Origin: Pseudomonas allokribbensis
GTDB taxonomy: Bacteria > Pseudomonadota > Gammaproteobacteria > Pseudomonadales > Pseudomonadaceae
Reading direction: 5' to 3'
Assembly (NCBI RefSeq): GCF_014863605.1
Contig: NZ_CP062252.1
Span: 3,047,001-3,111,000, forward strand
Length of the DNA: 64,000 nt
Below, one piece after another: positions 1 through 10,605 of this stretch. The stretch's first letter is position 1; each line of letters begins with the position of its first letter. A model generated the notes under the pieces. The model worked only from the letters and a program-made list of their open reading frames with translations, had not been told where the DNA came from and made no database searches. Made by a program: the position numbers and the translations under genes.

Positions 1-24
1 TTTGACAATGATCATGAAACGCAT
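1..24 (-). CDS. YciI/DGPF-domain family protein, N-terminus only
   Basis: Only eight codons lie inside the window, reading MRFMIIVK on the minus strand before the left edge. A GGAGAA ribosome-binding site sits seven bases before the ATG. This N-terminus is typical of the small YciI/DGPF-domain proteins (often next to ECF sigma factors in Pseudomonas). The identification rests on eight residues plus the ribosome-binding site, so it is tentative. The gene is divergent from the SRPBCC gene that follows. Confidence 0.5.
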
Positions 25-156
25 GGTGTTTCTCCGCTGGAAAGTGAGGGATTCACTGCTTTGTCGAATGGCGGGGGCTTGAATCGACAGGTCGTTAAAT
101 AAAAGATGCAGACTCGCGTTTTAACAAGCATCGCCTCCATACGGAATGTGTCCGCC

Positions 157-600
157 ATGCCCACACTGGAACTCACGACCCTGATCCCCGATCGCACCCC
201 GAGCGAGGTACTCGACTTCTGCCTGGAAGGCGTCAATTTCCCGAAGATCTTTCCCGAACGCGTCACGCCGCTGGGGGTTATCGACCTGAACAACTTGCGT
301 ATCGAAGCCGGGCGGCAATTCCGTTTCCGGCACTGGATGTTCAATCTGATCCCGTCGAACTGGACGGTGACGATCCGCGAAGTCGGCGACACGCATTTTG
401 TCGATGAAATGCTCAAGGGACCGCTGCGTGCCTTTCGTCATGAACATCGGGTGGCGGCGGGTGAGGGCGGTACGCTATACACCGACCGCGTGACGTATTC
501 GGCGATTGGCGGGGCGTTCAGCGAGCGATTGCTGGTGAACGGCTACATGCGGCGGATATTCGAGGCCCGCCATCGCAACATGCTGCAATTGCTTGGGTAG
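157..600 (+). CDS. SRPBCC (START-like) family protein
   Basis: This is a 147-residue protein beginning MPTLELTTLI, with an alternating strand pattern and a final helix (about residues 125-147), as in SRPBCC/START-fold cyclase-dehydrase-like proteins. Such proteins bind hydrophobic ligands in a cavity, but the ligand here cannot be told from sequence. I chose the ATG at 157 because the conserved domain starts there; an ATG at 106 in the same frame would add 17 poorly conserved residues. No signal peptide or membrane segment is visible. The neighbour YciI-like gene is divergent and tpx follows 132 bases downstream, so the gene is probably its own unit. The family call is fairly safe and the function is unknown. 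Confidence 0.65.
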   Translation: MPTLELTTLIPDRTPSEVLDFCLEGVNFPKIFPERVTPLGVIDLNNLRIEAGRQFRFRHWMFNLIPSNWTVTIREVGDTHFVDEMLKGPLRAFRHEHRVAAGEGGTLYTDRVTYSAIGGAFSERLLVNGYMRRIFEARHRNMLQLLG

Positions 601-637
601 CGCTCAAGGTTGTATCCAATCTTGCGTGGTGGCACAT

Positions 638-676
638 GACAATTTCGGTTCAGGCATAGGTCGTCGGACAATTTCG
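638..676 (+). repeat. 10-bp direct repeat upstream of tpx
   Basis: The sequence GACAATTTCG occurs at 638-647 and again at 667-676, 29 bases apart (close to three helical turns), 57 bases before the tpx start. It could be a pair of half-sites for an activator or chance; no known consensus is recognised. Confidence 0.3.
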
Positions 677-732
677 TGGTTAACTTCCGCCTCTTGCATG
701 CTTTCCCAACAACGTTAAGAAGGACTCCGTTC

Positions 733-1233
733 ATGGCTCAAGTCACGCTCAAAGGCAACCCGGTTCAAGTCAACGGCCAATTGCCACAAGCCGGTTCCAA
801 GGCACCAGCCTTTTCCCTGGTAGCCGGCAATCTGTCCGACGTCACCCTGAAAGACTTCGCCGGCAAGCGCAAAGTGCTGAACATTTTCCCAAGCGTCGAC
901 ACCCCGACCTGCGCTACCTCCGTGCGCAAGTTCAACGCTCAGGCCAACGAACTGGCCAACACCGTGGTGCTGTGCATCTCGGCTGACCTGCCATTCGCCC
1001 AGGCCCGTTTCTGCGGCGCCGAAGGCCTGGAAAACGTACAGAACCTGTCGACCCTGCGTGGCGCCGAGTTCATCCAGAACTACGGCGTGGCCATCGCTGA
1101 CGGCCCGCTGAAAGGCCTGACCGCCCGTGCGGTAGTCGTGCTGGACGAAAACGACAACGTGCTGCACAGCGAGCTGGTCAAGGAAATCGCTGAAGAGCCG
1201 AACTACGAGGCAGCTCTCTCGGTTTTGAAATAA
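733..1233 (+). CDS. tpx: thiol peroxidase Tpx (atypical 2-Cys peroxiredoxin)
   Basis: The 166-residue product has the exact usual length of bacterial Tpx. It reduces hydrogen peroxide and preferentially alkyl hydroperoxides using thioredoxin. The peroxidatic cysteine lies in [10 protein letters not shown] (about residue 61) and the resolving cysteine in ARFCGAEG (about residue 95), so both catalytic cysteines are present. The start at 733 is set by AGAAGGA just upstream and by the conserved N-terminus MAQVTLKG; an upstream in-frame ATG-type start at 676 has no ribosome-binding site. Tpx is normally periplasmic or cytoplasmic depending on species; no signal peptide is seen here. A clear hairpin terminator follows, so it is a single-gene transcript. 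Confidence 0.95.
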   Translation: MAQVTLKGNPVQVNGQLPQAGSKAPAFSLVAGNLSDVTLKDFAGKRKVLNIFPSVDTPTCATSVRKFNAQANELANTVVLCISADLPFAQARFCGAEGLENVQNLSTLRGAEFIQNYGVAIADGPLKGLTARAVVVLDENDNVLHSELVKEIAEEPNYEAALSVLK

Positions 1234-1263
1234 GTGTTCTGAAACAAGCGCTTTACAATTGTT

Positions 1264-1293
1264 AACGGCCTGGCCCTGTCCAGGCCGTTTTCA
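1264..1293 (+). terminator. rho-independent terminator of tpx
   Basis: A perfect 10-bp stem (AACGGCCTGG at 1264-1273 and CCAGGCCGTT at 1280-1289) with a 6-base loop is followed by TTTTCATTT. It lies 31 bases after the tpx stop codon. Confidence 0.85.
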
Positions 1294-1349
1294 TTTGTGT
1301 ATCAGTGTTTTGGCTCACACCTTGAAACGTAAGTTGAAGGTAAATTGCC

Positions 1350-1371
1350 GGTAAAGCTGCTTTGCTTTACC
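1350..1371 (+). promoter_or_regulatory. inverted repeat in the muxA leader
   Basis: GGTAAAGC (1350-1357) and GCTTTACC (1364-1371) form an 8-bp perfect inverted repeat about 50 bases before muxA. Its position fits an operator or a leader hairpin controlling the efflux operon; no regulator gene is adjacent. This is inference from position only. Confidence 0.35.
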
Positions 1372-1421
1372 CCCACCAGTGCTTATCGTTCAGCCTCCCG
1401 TAAAAGAAGCCCACGCGCCCA

Positions 1422-2729
1422 ATGGTTAATCACTCCATGCAATCGTCTTCCCGAAACTCTCGTCGCTGGCTGCTCAGCCTGCTTGTCCTGCTGGTCATCG
1501 CCGGTCTGTGCTGGAAATTCTGGCCCGCCGGATCGACCCACAAAGAGGGCGGCGAGAAAGCCGCGGCCGGTCATACCGGTCGTTCGGGGATGATGCGTCC
1601 GGGCTTCGGCGGCGCGGCAGGTCCGATCCCGGTGCGCGTGGCGCCGGCCGTCACCGGTGACTTCCCGCTGTATTACAAGGCGCTGGGTACCGTGACCGCG
1701 CTCAACACCATCAACGTGCGCAGCCGGGTCGGCGGCGAACTGGTGAAGATCTATTTCGAAGAAGGGCAGATGGTCAAGGCCGGCGATCTGCTGGCGGAAA
1801 TCGATCCGCGCTCGTACCAGAACGCCTTGCTCCAGGCTGAGGGCACCTTGCTGCAGAACCAGGCTCAGCTGAAAAACGCCCAGGTCGACGTCGAGCGCTA
1901 TCGCGGCCTGTTCAAGGAAGACAGCATCGCCAAGCAGACCCTGGACACCGCCGAAGCGCTGGTCGGCCAGTACCTCGGCACCGTGAAGACCAATCAGGCG
2001 GCGGTCAACGACGCCAAGCTCAACCTCGAATTCACCAAGATCCGTGCACCGATTGCCGGTCGCGTCGGCCTGCGTCAACTCGACGTCGGCAACCTGGTGG
2101 CGGCGAATGACACCACGTTCCTCGCCGTGATCACCCAGACCCAACCGATCAGCGTGGTCTTCACGCTGCCGGAAAACACCCTCGAAACCGTACTCGCCCG
2201 CTACCACAGCGGCGCCAAGCTGCCCGCCGAAGCCTGGGACCGTGGCGACACCAAACTGCAAGCCAGCGGCGTGCTGCAAAGCCTCGACAACCAGATCGAC
2301 GTGACCACCGGCACCCTGAAGTTCAAGGCACGCTACGAAAACCGCGATCAGTCGCTGTTCCCCAACCAGTTCGTCAACGTCCACCTGCTGGCCGACACCC
2401 TCAAAGGCGTCGTGCTGGCTCCGTCGGCCGCGATCCAGTTCGGCACCAACGGCACCTTCGTCTACGCGCTGGACGGCGACAAGAAAGTCACCATCCGCCA
2501 ATTGAAGATCGGTGCCAGCGATGGTCAGAACACCGTGATCACCGAAGGCCTGGCCGCCGGCGACCGCGTGGTGCTGGAAGGTACCGACCGTTTGAAAGAA
2601 GGCAGCGAAGTCGAAGTGGTCAACGACAGCCAGGACGTGCCGGCCACGCCGACCGAACACCTGCAAGGCAAGTCAGCCGCCACCGCGCCTGACGCCGCTG
2701 CCACCAACAAGGCCAAGAAGGGCGCATGA
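1422..2729 (+). CDS. muxA: RND efflux periplasmic adaptor MuxA (MdtA-like)
   Basis: This 435-residue membrane fusion protein links the inner-membrane RND pumps to the outer-membrane channel. Residues about 15-35 ([20 protein letters not shown]) are an N-terminal membrane anchor. A lipoyl half-motif around [18 protein letters not shown], an alpha-helical hairpin rich in Gln/Ala, and beta-barrel and membrane-proximal domains follow. Two in-frame ATGs are possible (1422 and 1437); neither has a strong ribosome-binding site, and the first is kept because it gives the family's usual tail. The stop overlaps the muxB start by ATGA. One adaptor followed by two RND pumps and a channel is the MuxABC-OpmB/MdtABC arrangement, which supports the name. 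Confidence 0.9.
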   Translation: MVNHSMQSSSRNSRRWLLSLLVLLVIAGLCWKFWPAGSTHKEGGEKAAAGHTGRSGMMRPGFGGAAGPIPVRVAPAVTGDFPLYYKALGTVTALNTINVRSRVGGELVKIYFEEGQMVKAGDLLAEIDPRSYQNALLQAEGTLLQNQAQLKNAQVDVERYRGLFKEDSIAKQTLDTAEALVGQYLGTVKTNQAAVNDAKLNLEFTKIRAPIAGRVGLRQLDVGNLVAANDTTFLAVITQTQPISVVFTLPENTLETVLARYHSGAKLPAEAWDRGDTKLQASGVLQSLDNQIDVTTGTLKFKARYENRDQSLFPNQFVNVHLLADTLKGVVLAPSAAIQFGTNGTFVYALDGDKKVTIRQLKIGASDGQNTVITEGLAAGDRVVLEGTDRLKEGSEVEVVNDSQDVPATPTEHLQGKSAATAPDAAATNKAKKGA

Positions 2730-5700
2730 ACATTTCGCGTCTGTTCATCCTCCGCCCGGTCGCCACCACGCTGAGCATGCTGGCCATCGTGCTGGCCGGC
2801 CTGATCGCCTATCGCCTGCTGCCGGTTTCGGCTCTGCCGCAGGTGGATTACCCGACCATCCGGGTCATGACGTTGTACCCGGGCGCCAGTCCGGACGTGA
2901 TGACCAGCGCCGTCACCGCGCCGCTCGAACGCCAGTTCGGGCAGATGCCGGGCCTGACGCAAATGGCCTCGACCAGTTCCGGCGGTGCCTCGGTGCTGAC
3001 CCTGCGTTTCAGCCTCGACATCAACATGGATGTCGCCGAACAGCAGGTACAGGCCGCGATCAACGCCGCGACCAATCTACTGCCGACCGACTTGCCAGCG
3101 CCACCGGTGTACAACAAGGTCAACCCGGCGGACACCCCGGTGCTGACCCTGGCCATCACTTCGAAAACCATGTTGCTGCCCAAACTCAACGATCTGGTCG
3201 ATACGCGCATGGCGCAGAAGATCGCTCAGATCAGCGGCGTGGGTATGGTCAGCATCGCTGGCGGTCAGCGTCAGGCGGTGCGGATCAAGGTCAACCCGGA
3301 AGCGCTCGCCGCCAACGGCCTGAACCTGTCGGACGTGCGCACGCTGATCAGCGCGTCCAACGTCAACCAGCCCAAAGGTAACTTCGACGGCCCGACCCGG
3401 GTGTCGATGCTCGATGCCAATGACCAGCTGACTTCGCCCAAGGATTACGCCAACCTGATCCTGGCCTACAAGAACGGCGCGCCGTTGCGGCTCAAGGATG
3501 TCGCGCAGATCGTCGACGGCGCCGAGAACGAGCGTCTGGCCGCGTGGGCCAACCAGAATCAGGCAGTGTTGCTGAATATTCAGCGTCAACCGGGCGCCAA
3601 CGTGATTGAAGTGGTCGACCGGATCAAGGCGCTGTTGCCGAGCATCACCGACAACCTGCCGGCCGGCCTTGAAGTGACCGTGCTGACCGACCGCACCCAG
3701 ACCATCCGCGCCTCGGTCACCGACGTGCAGCACGAACTGCTGATCGCCATCGCTCTGGTGGTGATGGTGACGTTTCTGTTCCTGCGTCGCGCCAGTGCCA
3801 CCATCATTCCGTCCGTCGCGGTGCCGCTGTCGCTGATCGGTACGTTTGGCGTGATGTACCTGGCCGGTTTCTCGGTCAACAACCTGACGTTGATGGCACT
3901 GACCATCGCCACTGGTTTCGTGGTCGACGATGCGATCGTGATGCTGGAGAACATCGCTCGTTTCATCGAGGAAGGGGACAGTCCGATGCAGGCCGCGCTC
4001 AAGGGCGCGAAGCAGATCGGTTTCACCCTGATTTCCCTGACCCTGTCGCTGATTGCGGTACTGATTCCGCTGCTGTTCATGGCCGACGTGGTGGGGCGGC
4101 TGTTCCGCGAATTCGCCATCACCCTGGCGGTGGCGATCCTGATTTCCCTGGTGGTCTCGCTGACCCTGACGCCGATGATGTGCGCCCGTTTGCTCAAGCG
4201 TGAGCCGGAAGAACATGAACAGGGCCGTTTCTACCGGGCCAGTGGTGCGTTCATCGACTGGATGATCGCCGCTTACGGGCGCAAGTTGCAGTGGGTGCTC
4301 AAGCACCAGCCGCTGACGTTGCTGGTGGCCATCGGCACGCTGGCGCTGACCGTGTTCCTTTATATGGTGGTGCCCAAGGGCTTCTTCCCGGTGCAGGACA
4401 CCGGGGTGATCCAGGGGATTTCCGAAGCGCCGCAGTCGATTTCCTTTGCCGCCATGGGCGAGCGTCAGCAAGCGCTGGCCAAGGTGATTCTGGAAGATCC
4501 GGCGGTGGAAAGCCTGTCGTCCTACATTGGCGTCGACGGTGACAACGCCACGCTCAACAGCGGTCGCCTGCTGATCAACCTCAAGCCTCACGGTCAGCGC
4601 GACCTGACGGCCGCCGAAGTGATTACCCGCCTGCAACCGCAACTGGACAAACTGGTAGGCATCCGCCTGTTCATGCAGCCGGTGCAGGACCTGACCATCG
4701 AAGACCGTGTCAGCCGCACCCAGTACCAGTTCAGCATGTCCTCGCCGGACGCCGAACTGCTCAGCCTGTGGAGCGGGCGGCTGGTGGAAGCACTGGCCCA
4801 GCGCCCTGAACTGACCGACGTCGCCAGCGATTTGCAGGACAAGGGTTTGCAGGTGTTCCTGGTGATCGACCGTGACGCGGCCTCGCGCCTCGGCGTGTCG
4901 GTGGCGAATATCACCGATGCGCTGTACGACGCCTTTGGCCAGCGGCAGATCTCGACCATTTACACTCAGGCCAGCCAGTACCGCGTGGTGTTGCAGGCTC
5001 AGGCCGGGGAGAAGATCGGCCCGCAGGCGCTGGATCAGATTCACGTCAAGACCACCGATGGCGGTCAGGTGCGGTTGTCGAGCCTGGCCCATGTCGAGGA
5101 GCGTCAGGCGCAACTGGCGATCACCCACATTGGCCAGTTCCCGGCGGTGATGATGTCGTTCAACCTTGCTCATGGCGTGGCGCTGGGGCATGCGGTGGAC
5201 ATCATCGAGCAGGTGCAGAAGGACATCGGCATGCCGATCGGTGTGCAGACTCAGTTCCAGGGCGCGGCCGAAGCGTTCCAGGCCTCGCTGTCGAGCACCT
5301 TGCTGCTGATTCTGGCGGCGGTGGTGACCATGTACATCGTGCTGGGCGTGCTCTACGAGAGTTACATCCACCCGATCACGATTCTTTCGACCTTGCCGTC
5401 GGCGGCGGTCGGCGCCTTGCTGGCGCTACTGCTCAGCGGCAACGACCTGGGCATGATCGCGATCATCGGCATCATCCTGCTGATCGGTATCGTGAAGAAG
5501 AACGCGATCATGATGATCGACTTCGCTCTCGACGCTGAACGCACCCAGGGCATGGCCCCGGAACAGGCGATCTATCAGGCGGCGCTGTTGCGCTTCCGGC
5601 CGATTCTGATGACCACGCTCGCGGCGTTGTTCGGCGCGGTACCGCTGATGCTGGCCACCGGTTCCGGCGCTGAATTGCGTCAGCCGTTGGGTCTGGTGAT

Positions 5701-5830
5701 GGTCGGCGGTTTGCTGGTGAGCCAGGTGCTGACACTGTTCACCACCCCGGTGATCTACCTGTACTTCGACCGCCTTGGTCGGCGCTGGGGCCGTGCGCCT
5801 TCGGCCGTGGAGCCGGTAGAACAGCCATGA
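2726..5830 (+). CDS. muxB: RND efflux inner-membrane transporter MuxB
   Basis: The 1034-residue product is a full-length HAE1-type RND transporter with the usual 12 membrane segments and two large periplasmic loops. The proton-relay Asp pair is visible in [13 protein letters not shown], and the matching Lys in [13 protein letters not shown] near the C-terminus. It would act as part of a MuxB-MuxC heteromultimer exporting drugs by proton exchange (in P. aeruginosa, for example, beta-lactams, novobiocin and macrolides). It is second in the operon with 4-bp overlaps on both sides, implying translational coupling. It is a paralogue of the following gene, and the order identifies it as MuxB. Confidence 0.93.
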   Translation: MNISRLFILRPVATTLSMLAIVLAGLIAYRLLPVSALPQVDYPTIRVMTLYPGASPDVMTSAVTAPLERQFGQMPGLTQMASTSSGGASVLTLRFSLDINMDVAEQQVQAAINAATNLLPTDLPAPPVYNKVNPADTPVLTLAITSKTMLLPKLNDLVDTRMAQKIAQISGVGMVSIAGGQRQAVRIKVNPEALAANGLNLSDVRTLISASNVNQPKGNFDGPTRVSMLDANDQLTSPKDYANLILAYKNGAPLRLKDVAQIVDGAENERLAAWANQNQAVLLNIQRQPGANVIEVVDRIKALLPSITDNLPAGLEVTVLTDRTQTIRASVTDVQHELLIAIALVVMVTFLFLRRASATIIPSVAVPLSLIGTFGVMYLAGFSVNNLTLMALTIATGFVVDDAIVMLENIARFIEEGDSPMQAALKGAKQIGFTLISLTLSLIAVLIPLLFMADVVGRLFREFAITLAVAILISLVVSLTLTPMMCARLLKREPEEHEQGRFYRASGAFIDWMIAAYGRKLQWVLKHQPLTLLVAIGTLALTVFLYMVVPKGFFPVQDTGVIQGISEAPQSISFAAMGERQQALAKVILEDPAVESLSSYIGVDGDNATLNSGRLLINLKPHGQRDLTAAEVITRLQPQLDKLVGIRLFMQPVQDLTIEDRVSRTQYQFSMSSPDAELLSLWSGRLVEALAQRPELTDVASDLQDKGLQVFLVIDRDAASRLGVSVANITDALYDAFGQRQISTIYTQASQYRVVLQAQAGEKIGPQALDQIHVKTTDGGQVRLSSLAHVEERQAQLAITHIGQFPAVMMSFNLAHGVALGHAVDIIEQVQKDIGMPIGVQTQFQGAAEAFQASLSSTLLLILAAVVTMYIVLGVLYESYIHPITILSTLPSAAVGALLALLLSGNDLGMIAIIGIILLIGIVKKNAIMMIDFALDAERTQGMAPEQAIYQAALLRFRPILMTTLAALFGAVPLMLATGSGAELRQPLGLVMVGGLLVSQVLTLFTTPVIYLYFDRLGRRWGRAPSAVEPVEQP

Positions 5831-8800
5831 ACCTGTCCGGTCCTTTCATCAAGCGCCCGGTGGCGACCATGCTCCTGAGCCTGGCGATCATGCTGCTGGG
5901 CGGCGTGAGCTTCGGCCTGCTGCCGGTGTCGCCACTGCCGCAAATGGACTTCCCGGTGATCGTGGTGCAGGCGAGCCTGCCCGGCGCGAGCCCGGAAGTC
6001 ATGGCCTCGACCGTGGCGACGCCGCTGGAACGCTCGTTCGGCGCCATCGCCGGCGTCAACACCATGAGCAGCCGCTCCAGCCAGGGCTCGACCCGGGTCA
6101 TTCTGCAATTCGACCTCGACCGCGACATCAACGGCGCGGCGCGGGAAGTGCAGGCGGCGATCAACGCTTCGCGCAACCTGTTGCCAAGCGGGATGCGCAG
6201 CATGCCGACCTACAAGAAGGTCAACCCGTCGCAGGCGCCGATCATGGTGTTGTCGCTGACGTCGGATGTGCTGGAAAAAGGCCAGCTCTACGATTTGGCC
6301 TCGACCATCCTGTCCCAGAGCCTGTCCCAGGTGCAGGGCGTGGGCGAAGTGCAGATCGGCGGCAGCTCATTGCCGGCGGTGCGCATCGAGCTCGAACCCC
6401 AGGCGCTGAACCAGTACGGCGTGGCGCTGGACGATGTGCGCAAGACCATCGCTGGCGCCAACGTGCGTCGGCCGAAGGGCTCGGTCGAGGATGACCAGCG
6501 CTTGTGGCAGATCCAGGCCAATGACCAACTGGAGAAAGCCAAGGACTACGAGTCGCTGATCATCCACTACAACGGCGGTGCGGCCCTGCGTCTGAAGGAC
6601 GTGTCCAAGGTCACCGACGGCGTGGAAGACCGCTACAACAGCGGTTTCTTCAATGACGACGCGGCGGTGTTGCTGGTGATCAACCGGCAGGCCGGCGCCA
6701 ACATCATCGAGACGGTCAACGAGATCAAGGCGCAGCTGCCGGCGTTGCAGGCCGTGTTGCCGGCCAGCGTCAAGCTGAACCTGGCGATGGATCGTTCGCC
6801 GGTGATCAAGGCCACCCTGCATGAAGCAGAGATGACCCTGCTGATCGCCGTGGCGCTGGTGATCCTGGTGGTGTTCCTGTTCCTCGGCAATTTCCGCGCT
6901 TCCCTGATTCCGACCCTGGCAGTGCCGGTGTCGCTGGTCGGCACCTTTGCGGTGATGTACCTCTACGGCTTCTCGCTGAACAACCTGTCGCTGATGGCGC
7001 TGATTCTGGCCACCGGGCTGGTGGTGGACGACGCCATCGTGGTGCTGGAGAACATTTCCCGGCACATCGACGAAGGCGTCAAACCGATGAAGGCCGCGTA
7101 CCTCGGGGCCAAGGAAGTCGGTTTCACCTTGCTGTCGATGAACGTGTCGCTGGTGGCGGTGTTCCTGTCGATCCTGTTCATGGGCGGGATCATCGAGAGC
7201 CTGTTCCGCGAATTTTCCATCACCCTGGCCGCGGCCATCGTGGTGTCGCTGGTGGTTTCCCTGACCCTGACCCCGATGCTCTGTGCCCGTTGGCTGAAGC
7301 CGCACACGCCGGGCCAGGAGAACCGTCTGCAGCGATGGAGCCGGCGCACCAACGACTGGATGGTCGGCAAGTACGCCACCAGCCTCGACTGGGTGCTGCG
7401 TCATCGGCGCCTGACGCTGTTGAGCCTGATCATCACGGTCGGCGTGAACGTCGCACTTTACGTGGTGGTGCCGAAAACGTTTCTGCCGCAACAGGACACT
7501 GGCCAGTTGATCGGTTTCGTGCGCGGTGACGACGGTCTGTCGTTCAGCGTGATGCAGCCGAAAATGGAGACTTTCCGCCGCGCCGTGCTCAAGGACGAAG
7601 CGGTCGAGAGTGTCGCCGGGTTCATCGGTGGCAACAACGGCACCAACAACGCCTTCATGCTGGTGCGTCTGAAGCCGATCAAGGAGCGCAATATCTCGGC
7701 GCAGAAAGTCATCGAGCGTCTGCGCAAGGAAATGCCCAAGGTGCCCGGCGCACAGTTGATGCTGATGGCCGACCAGGACCTGCAATTTGGCGGTGGTCGT
7801 GAGCAGACCACGTCGCAGTACACCTACATTCTGCAGAGCGGTGATCTCGGCGCTTTGCGCGAGTGGTACCCGAAAGTGGTCACCGCGCTGCGAGCCTTGC
7901 CGGAACTGACCGCCATCGACGCCCGTGAAGGACGCGGTGCGCAGCAAGTGACACTGATCGTCGACCGTGATCAGGCCAAACGCTTGGGCGTGGACATGAA
8001 CATGGTCACCGCCGTCCTGAACAACGCCTACAGCCAGCGGCAGATTTCCACGATCTACGACAGCCTCAACCAGTATCAGGTGGTGATGGAGGTCAATCCG
8101 AAATACGCCCAGGACCCGGTCACGCTTAATCAGGTGCAGGTGATCACTGCTGATGGCGCGCGGATTCCGCTGTCGACCATTGCGCACTACGAAAACAGCC
8201 TGGAAGACGACCGGGTCAGCCACGAAGGCCAGTTCGCCTCCGAAAGCATTTCGTTCGACATGGCCGAAGGCGTGACGGTGGAGCAGGGCAGTGCCGCCAT
8301 CGAACGGGCGATTGCCAAGGTCGGTCTGCCGGAAGACGTGATCGCGAAAATGGCCGGCACCGCCGACGCCTTTGCGGCCACCCAGAAGAGCCAGCCGTTC
8401 ATGATCCTCGGCGCGCTGCTGGCGGTGTATCTGGTGCTGGGCGTGCTGTATGAAAGCTACATTCACCCGTTGACGATTCTGTCGACGCTGCCGTCGGCCG
8501 GGGTTGGTGCGTTGCTGTCGATCTATGCGCTGGGCGGCGAGTTCAGCCTGATCTCGCTGCTCGGGTTGTTCCTGTTGATCGGCGTGGTGAAGAAGAACGC
8601 GATCCTGATGATTGACCTGGCACTGCAACTGGAACGTCATCAGGGCATGGCGCCGCTGGAGTCGATCCGCAGCGCCTGCCTGCAACGTCTGCGACCGATC
8701 CTGATGACCACGCTGGCGGCGATTCTCGGTGCCTTGCCGTTGCTGCTGAGCCGGGCCGAAGGCGCGGAAATGCGCCAGCCGCTGGGCCTGACGATCATCG

Positions 8801-8934
8801 GCGGGCTGATTTTCAGTCAGGTGCTGACCCTTTACACCACGCCTGTGGTTTACCTCTATCTCGACAAGGCCCGCCACCGCTTCAACAAGTGGCGTGGCGT
8901 ACGTACCGATGCCGCTCTGGAAACTCCGCTATGA
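5827..8934 (+). CDS. muxC: RND efflux inner-membrane transporter MuxC
   Basis: This 1035-residue protein is the second RND pump of the operon and a tandem paralogue of MuxB. The N-terminus [17 protein letters not shown] is typical for MuxC/MdtC. Proton-relay residues are intact ([14 protein letters not shown] and [13 protein letters not shown]). In the MdtBC/MuxBC type the two pumps assemble together and are both needed for wild-type export. The gene starts within the last codons of muxB (ATGA) and ends overlapping opmB. There is no sign of frameshift or decay. Confidence 0.93.
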   Translation: MNLSGPFIKRPVATMLLSLAIMLLGGVSFGLLPVSPLPQMDFPVIVVQASLPGASPEVMASTVATPLERSFGAIAGVNTMSSRSSQGSTRVILQFDLDRDINGAAREVQAAINASRNLLPSGMRSMPTYKKVNPSQAPIMVLSLTSDVLEKGQLYDLASTILSQSLSQVQGVGEVQIGGSSLPAVRIELEPQALNQYGVALDDVRKTIAGANVRRPKGSVEDDQRLWQIQANDQLEKAKDYESLIIHYNGGAALRLKDVSKVTDGVEDRYNSGFFNDDAAVLLVINRQAGANIIETVNEIKAQLPALQAVLPASVKLNLAMDRSPVIKATLHEAEMTLLIAVALVILVVFLFLGNFRASLIPTLAVPVSLVGTFAVMYLYGFSLNNLSLMALILATGLVVDDAIVVLENISRHIDEGVKPMKAAYLGAKEVGFTLLSMNVSLVAVFLSILFMGGIIESLFREFSITLAAAIVVSLVVSLTLTPMLCARWLKPHTPGQENRLQRWSRRTNDWMVGKYATSLDWVLRHRRLTLLSLIITVGVNVALYVVVPKTFLPQQDTGQLIGFVRGDDGLSFSVMQPKMETFRRAVLKDEAVESVAGFIGGNNGTNNAFMLVRLKPIKERNISAQKVIERLRKEMPKVPGAQLMLMADQDLQFGGGREQTTSQYTYILQSGDLGALREWYPKVVTALRALPELTAIDAREGRGAQQVTLIVDRDQAKRLGVDMNMVTAVLNNAYSQRQISTIYDSLNQYQVVMEVNPKYAQDPVTLNQVQVITADGARIPLSTIAHYENSLEDDRVSHEGQFASESISFDMAEGVTVEQGSAAIERAIAKVGLPEDVIAKMAGTADAFAATQKSQPFMILGALLAVYLVLGVLYESYIHPLTILSTLPSAGVGALLSIYALGGEFSLISLLGLFLLIGVVKKNAILMIDLALQLERHQGMAPLESIRSACLQRLRPILMTTLAAILGALPLLLSRAEGAEMRQPLGLTIIGGLIFSQVLTLYTTPVVYLYLDKARHRFNKWRGVRTDAALETPL

Positions 8935-10400
8935 ATGACCGTTCGCTTATCCAACTGGCCAGTGTCCGCGGCTCGCGTTTGCTGAGCCTGTCACTGTGCG
9001 TGGCGATGCTCAGTGCGTGCGCCGTCGGCCCGGACTACCAGCGCCCGCAGACCGCCGAAATTGCCCAGTACAAAGAGGCCGAAGGCTGGCGTCAGGCCAG
9101 TCCTGCCGACTCTCTGGCCCGTGGCGCCTGGTGGGAGCTGTACGGTGATCGTCAGCTCAACGAGTTGATCGAGAAGCTCAACAGCGCCAACCAGACTGTC
9201 GCCCAGTCCGAGGCGCAATACCGTCAGGCTCAGGCCCTGGTGCGTGATGCACGCGGGGCGTTTTACCCGAGCATCGACTTGAGCGCGGGCAAGACCCGTT
9301 CCAGCCAGGGCACCGGCAGCAGCAGTTCAAGCCTGAGCAGTTCTTCCAGCGGGATTCGTGACACCTACAACGCCCAGTTGGGCGTCAGTTGGGAGGCCGA
9401 TGTCTGGGGCAAGCTGCGTCGTGGTCTGGAGGCCAATGAAGCCAGCGCCCAGGCCAGCTTCGCCGATCTGGCGGCGATGCGCCTGAGCCAGCAGTCGGAA
9501 CTGGTGCAGAACTACCTGCAATTGCGCGTGATCGATCAGCAGAAGCGCCTGCTGGAGTCGACAGTGGCGGCCTATGAGCGCTCGCTGAAAATGACCCAGA
9601 ACCAGTACAACGCCGGGGTCTCCGGGCGTGACGCGGTAGCCCAGGCGCAGACACAACTCAAATCCACCCAGGGTGATCTGGTGGACCTGATCTGGCAGCG
9701 GGCGCAGTTCGAAAACGCCATCGCGGTACTCACCGGCCAGCCTCCAGCGCAATTCAAGCTAGCCGAAACCCAGGACATCCCGAAGCTGCCGCAGATTCCG
9801 CTGAGCCTGCCGTCGCAATTGCTGGAGCGTCGCCCGGACATCGCTTCGGCGGAACGCTCGGTGATCGCGGCCAACGCCAACATCGGCGTGGCCAAGGCCG
9901 CGTATTACCCGGACTTCAGCCTGAGCCTCAGTGGCGGCTACAGCAGCAGTACTTCGCGGGACCTGATCAGCCTGCCGAACCGGTTCTGGTCGGTGGGGCC
10001 GAAAATGAGCCTGCCGCTGTTCGACGGCGGCCGACGCTCGGCGGAAGTTGATCGCACCGAAGCGAAGTACGACGAAACTGTGGCCAAATACCGGCAGACC
10101 GTGCTCGACGGCTTCCGTGAAGTGGAAAACTATCTGGTGCAGTTGAAGGTGTACGAGGACGAGGCGGCGGTACGCCAGGAAGCCCTCGATGCTGCGCGCG
10201 ATTCCTTGCGTCTGACCCAGAACCAGTACAAGGCCGGGCTGATTGCCTACATCGACGTGGTGGTGGTGCAAGCCACGGCGTTGAGCAACGAGCGGACGGT
10301 GCTCAATATCCTGCAGAGTCGACTGATTGCCAGTGTGCAATTGATCGCGGCGCTGGGCGGTGGCTGGGACGGGCAGATGGAAACCAGCCAGAATCCGTAA
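8931..10400 (+). CDS. opmB: outer-membrane efflux channel lipoprotein OpmB
   Basis: A 489-residue TolC-family channel of the NodT/OprM group. After a signal peptide the lipobox LSACAVGPDYQRP (Cys about residue 35) predicts a lipid-anchored N-terminus. Two outer-membrane efflux protein domains follow, with the repeat marker QNQYNAGVSG in the first half and QNQYKAGLIAYIDV in the second. The start is the ATG that overlaps the muxC stop; an upstream in-frame ATG at 8889 lies inside muxC and is not needed. A low-complexity Ser-rich stretch (about residues 122-140) is typical of the external loop region. It completes the tripartite pump. Confidence 0.92.
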   Translation: MNDRSLIQLASVRGSRLLSLSLCVAMLSACAVGPDYQRPQTAEIAQYKEAEGWRQASPADSLARGAWWELYGDRQLNELIEKLNSANQTVAQSEAQYRQAQALVRDARGAFYPSIDLSAGKTRSSQGTGSSSSSLSSSSSGIRDTYNAQLGVSWEADVWGKLRRGLEANEASAQASFADLAAMRLSQQSELVQNYLQLRVIDQQKRLLESTVAAYERSLKMTQNQYNAGVSGRDAVAQAQTQLKSTQGDLVDLIWQRAQFENAIAVLTGQPPAQFKLAETQDIPKLPQIPLSLPSQLLERRPDIASAERSVIAANANIGVAKAAYYPDFSLSLSGGYSSSTSRDLISLPNRFWSVGPKMSLPLFDGGRRSAEVDRTEAKYDETVAKYRQTVLDGFREVENYLVQLKVYEDEAAVRQEALDAARDSLRLTQNQYKAGLIAYIDVVVVQATALSNERTVLNILQSRLIASVQLIAALGGGWDGQMETSQNP

Positions 10401-10408
10401 CCCTGAAT

Positions 10409-10427
10409 TCCCACGCAACGCGTGGGA
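10409..10427. terminator. short hairpin after opmB
   Basis: TCCCACGC (10409-10416) and GCGTGGGA (10420-10427) form an 8-bp stem with a 3-base loop, 8 bases after the opmB stop. There is no T-run, so it may be a REP-like element rather than a strong terminator. Confidence 0.45.
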
Positions 10428-10605
10428 TCGATCAGTACTGCGACTGCCGGGCTAGAGCCTTGTCGAACGATCAAACAAGCGTTTCATCGGCTTGATGGCC
10501 ATTTGATTACTTTGTCAGTGCGTTCTTCTGTGCAATCAGTACAATCGGCGCATTTGGCCCCGCTGAGAACGGAAGCAGTACGGTGGGGTGGTCACGAGAA
10601 TTCTC

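Noticed and set aside
3077..8877. Very long open frames on the minus strand opposite muxB and muxC
   Set aside because: They mirror GC-rich coding sequence on the + strand, give Gln/His/Arg-rich proteins with no recognisable domains and lack ribosome-binding sites.
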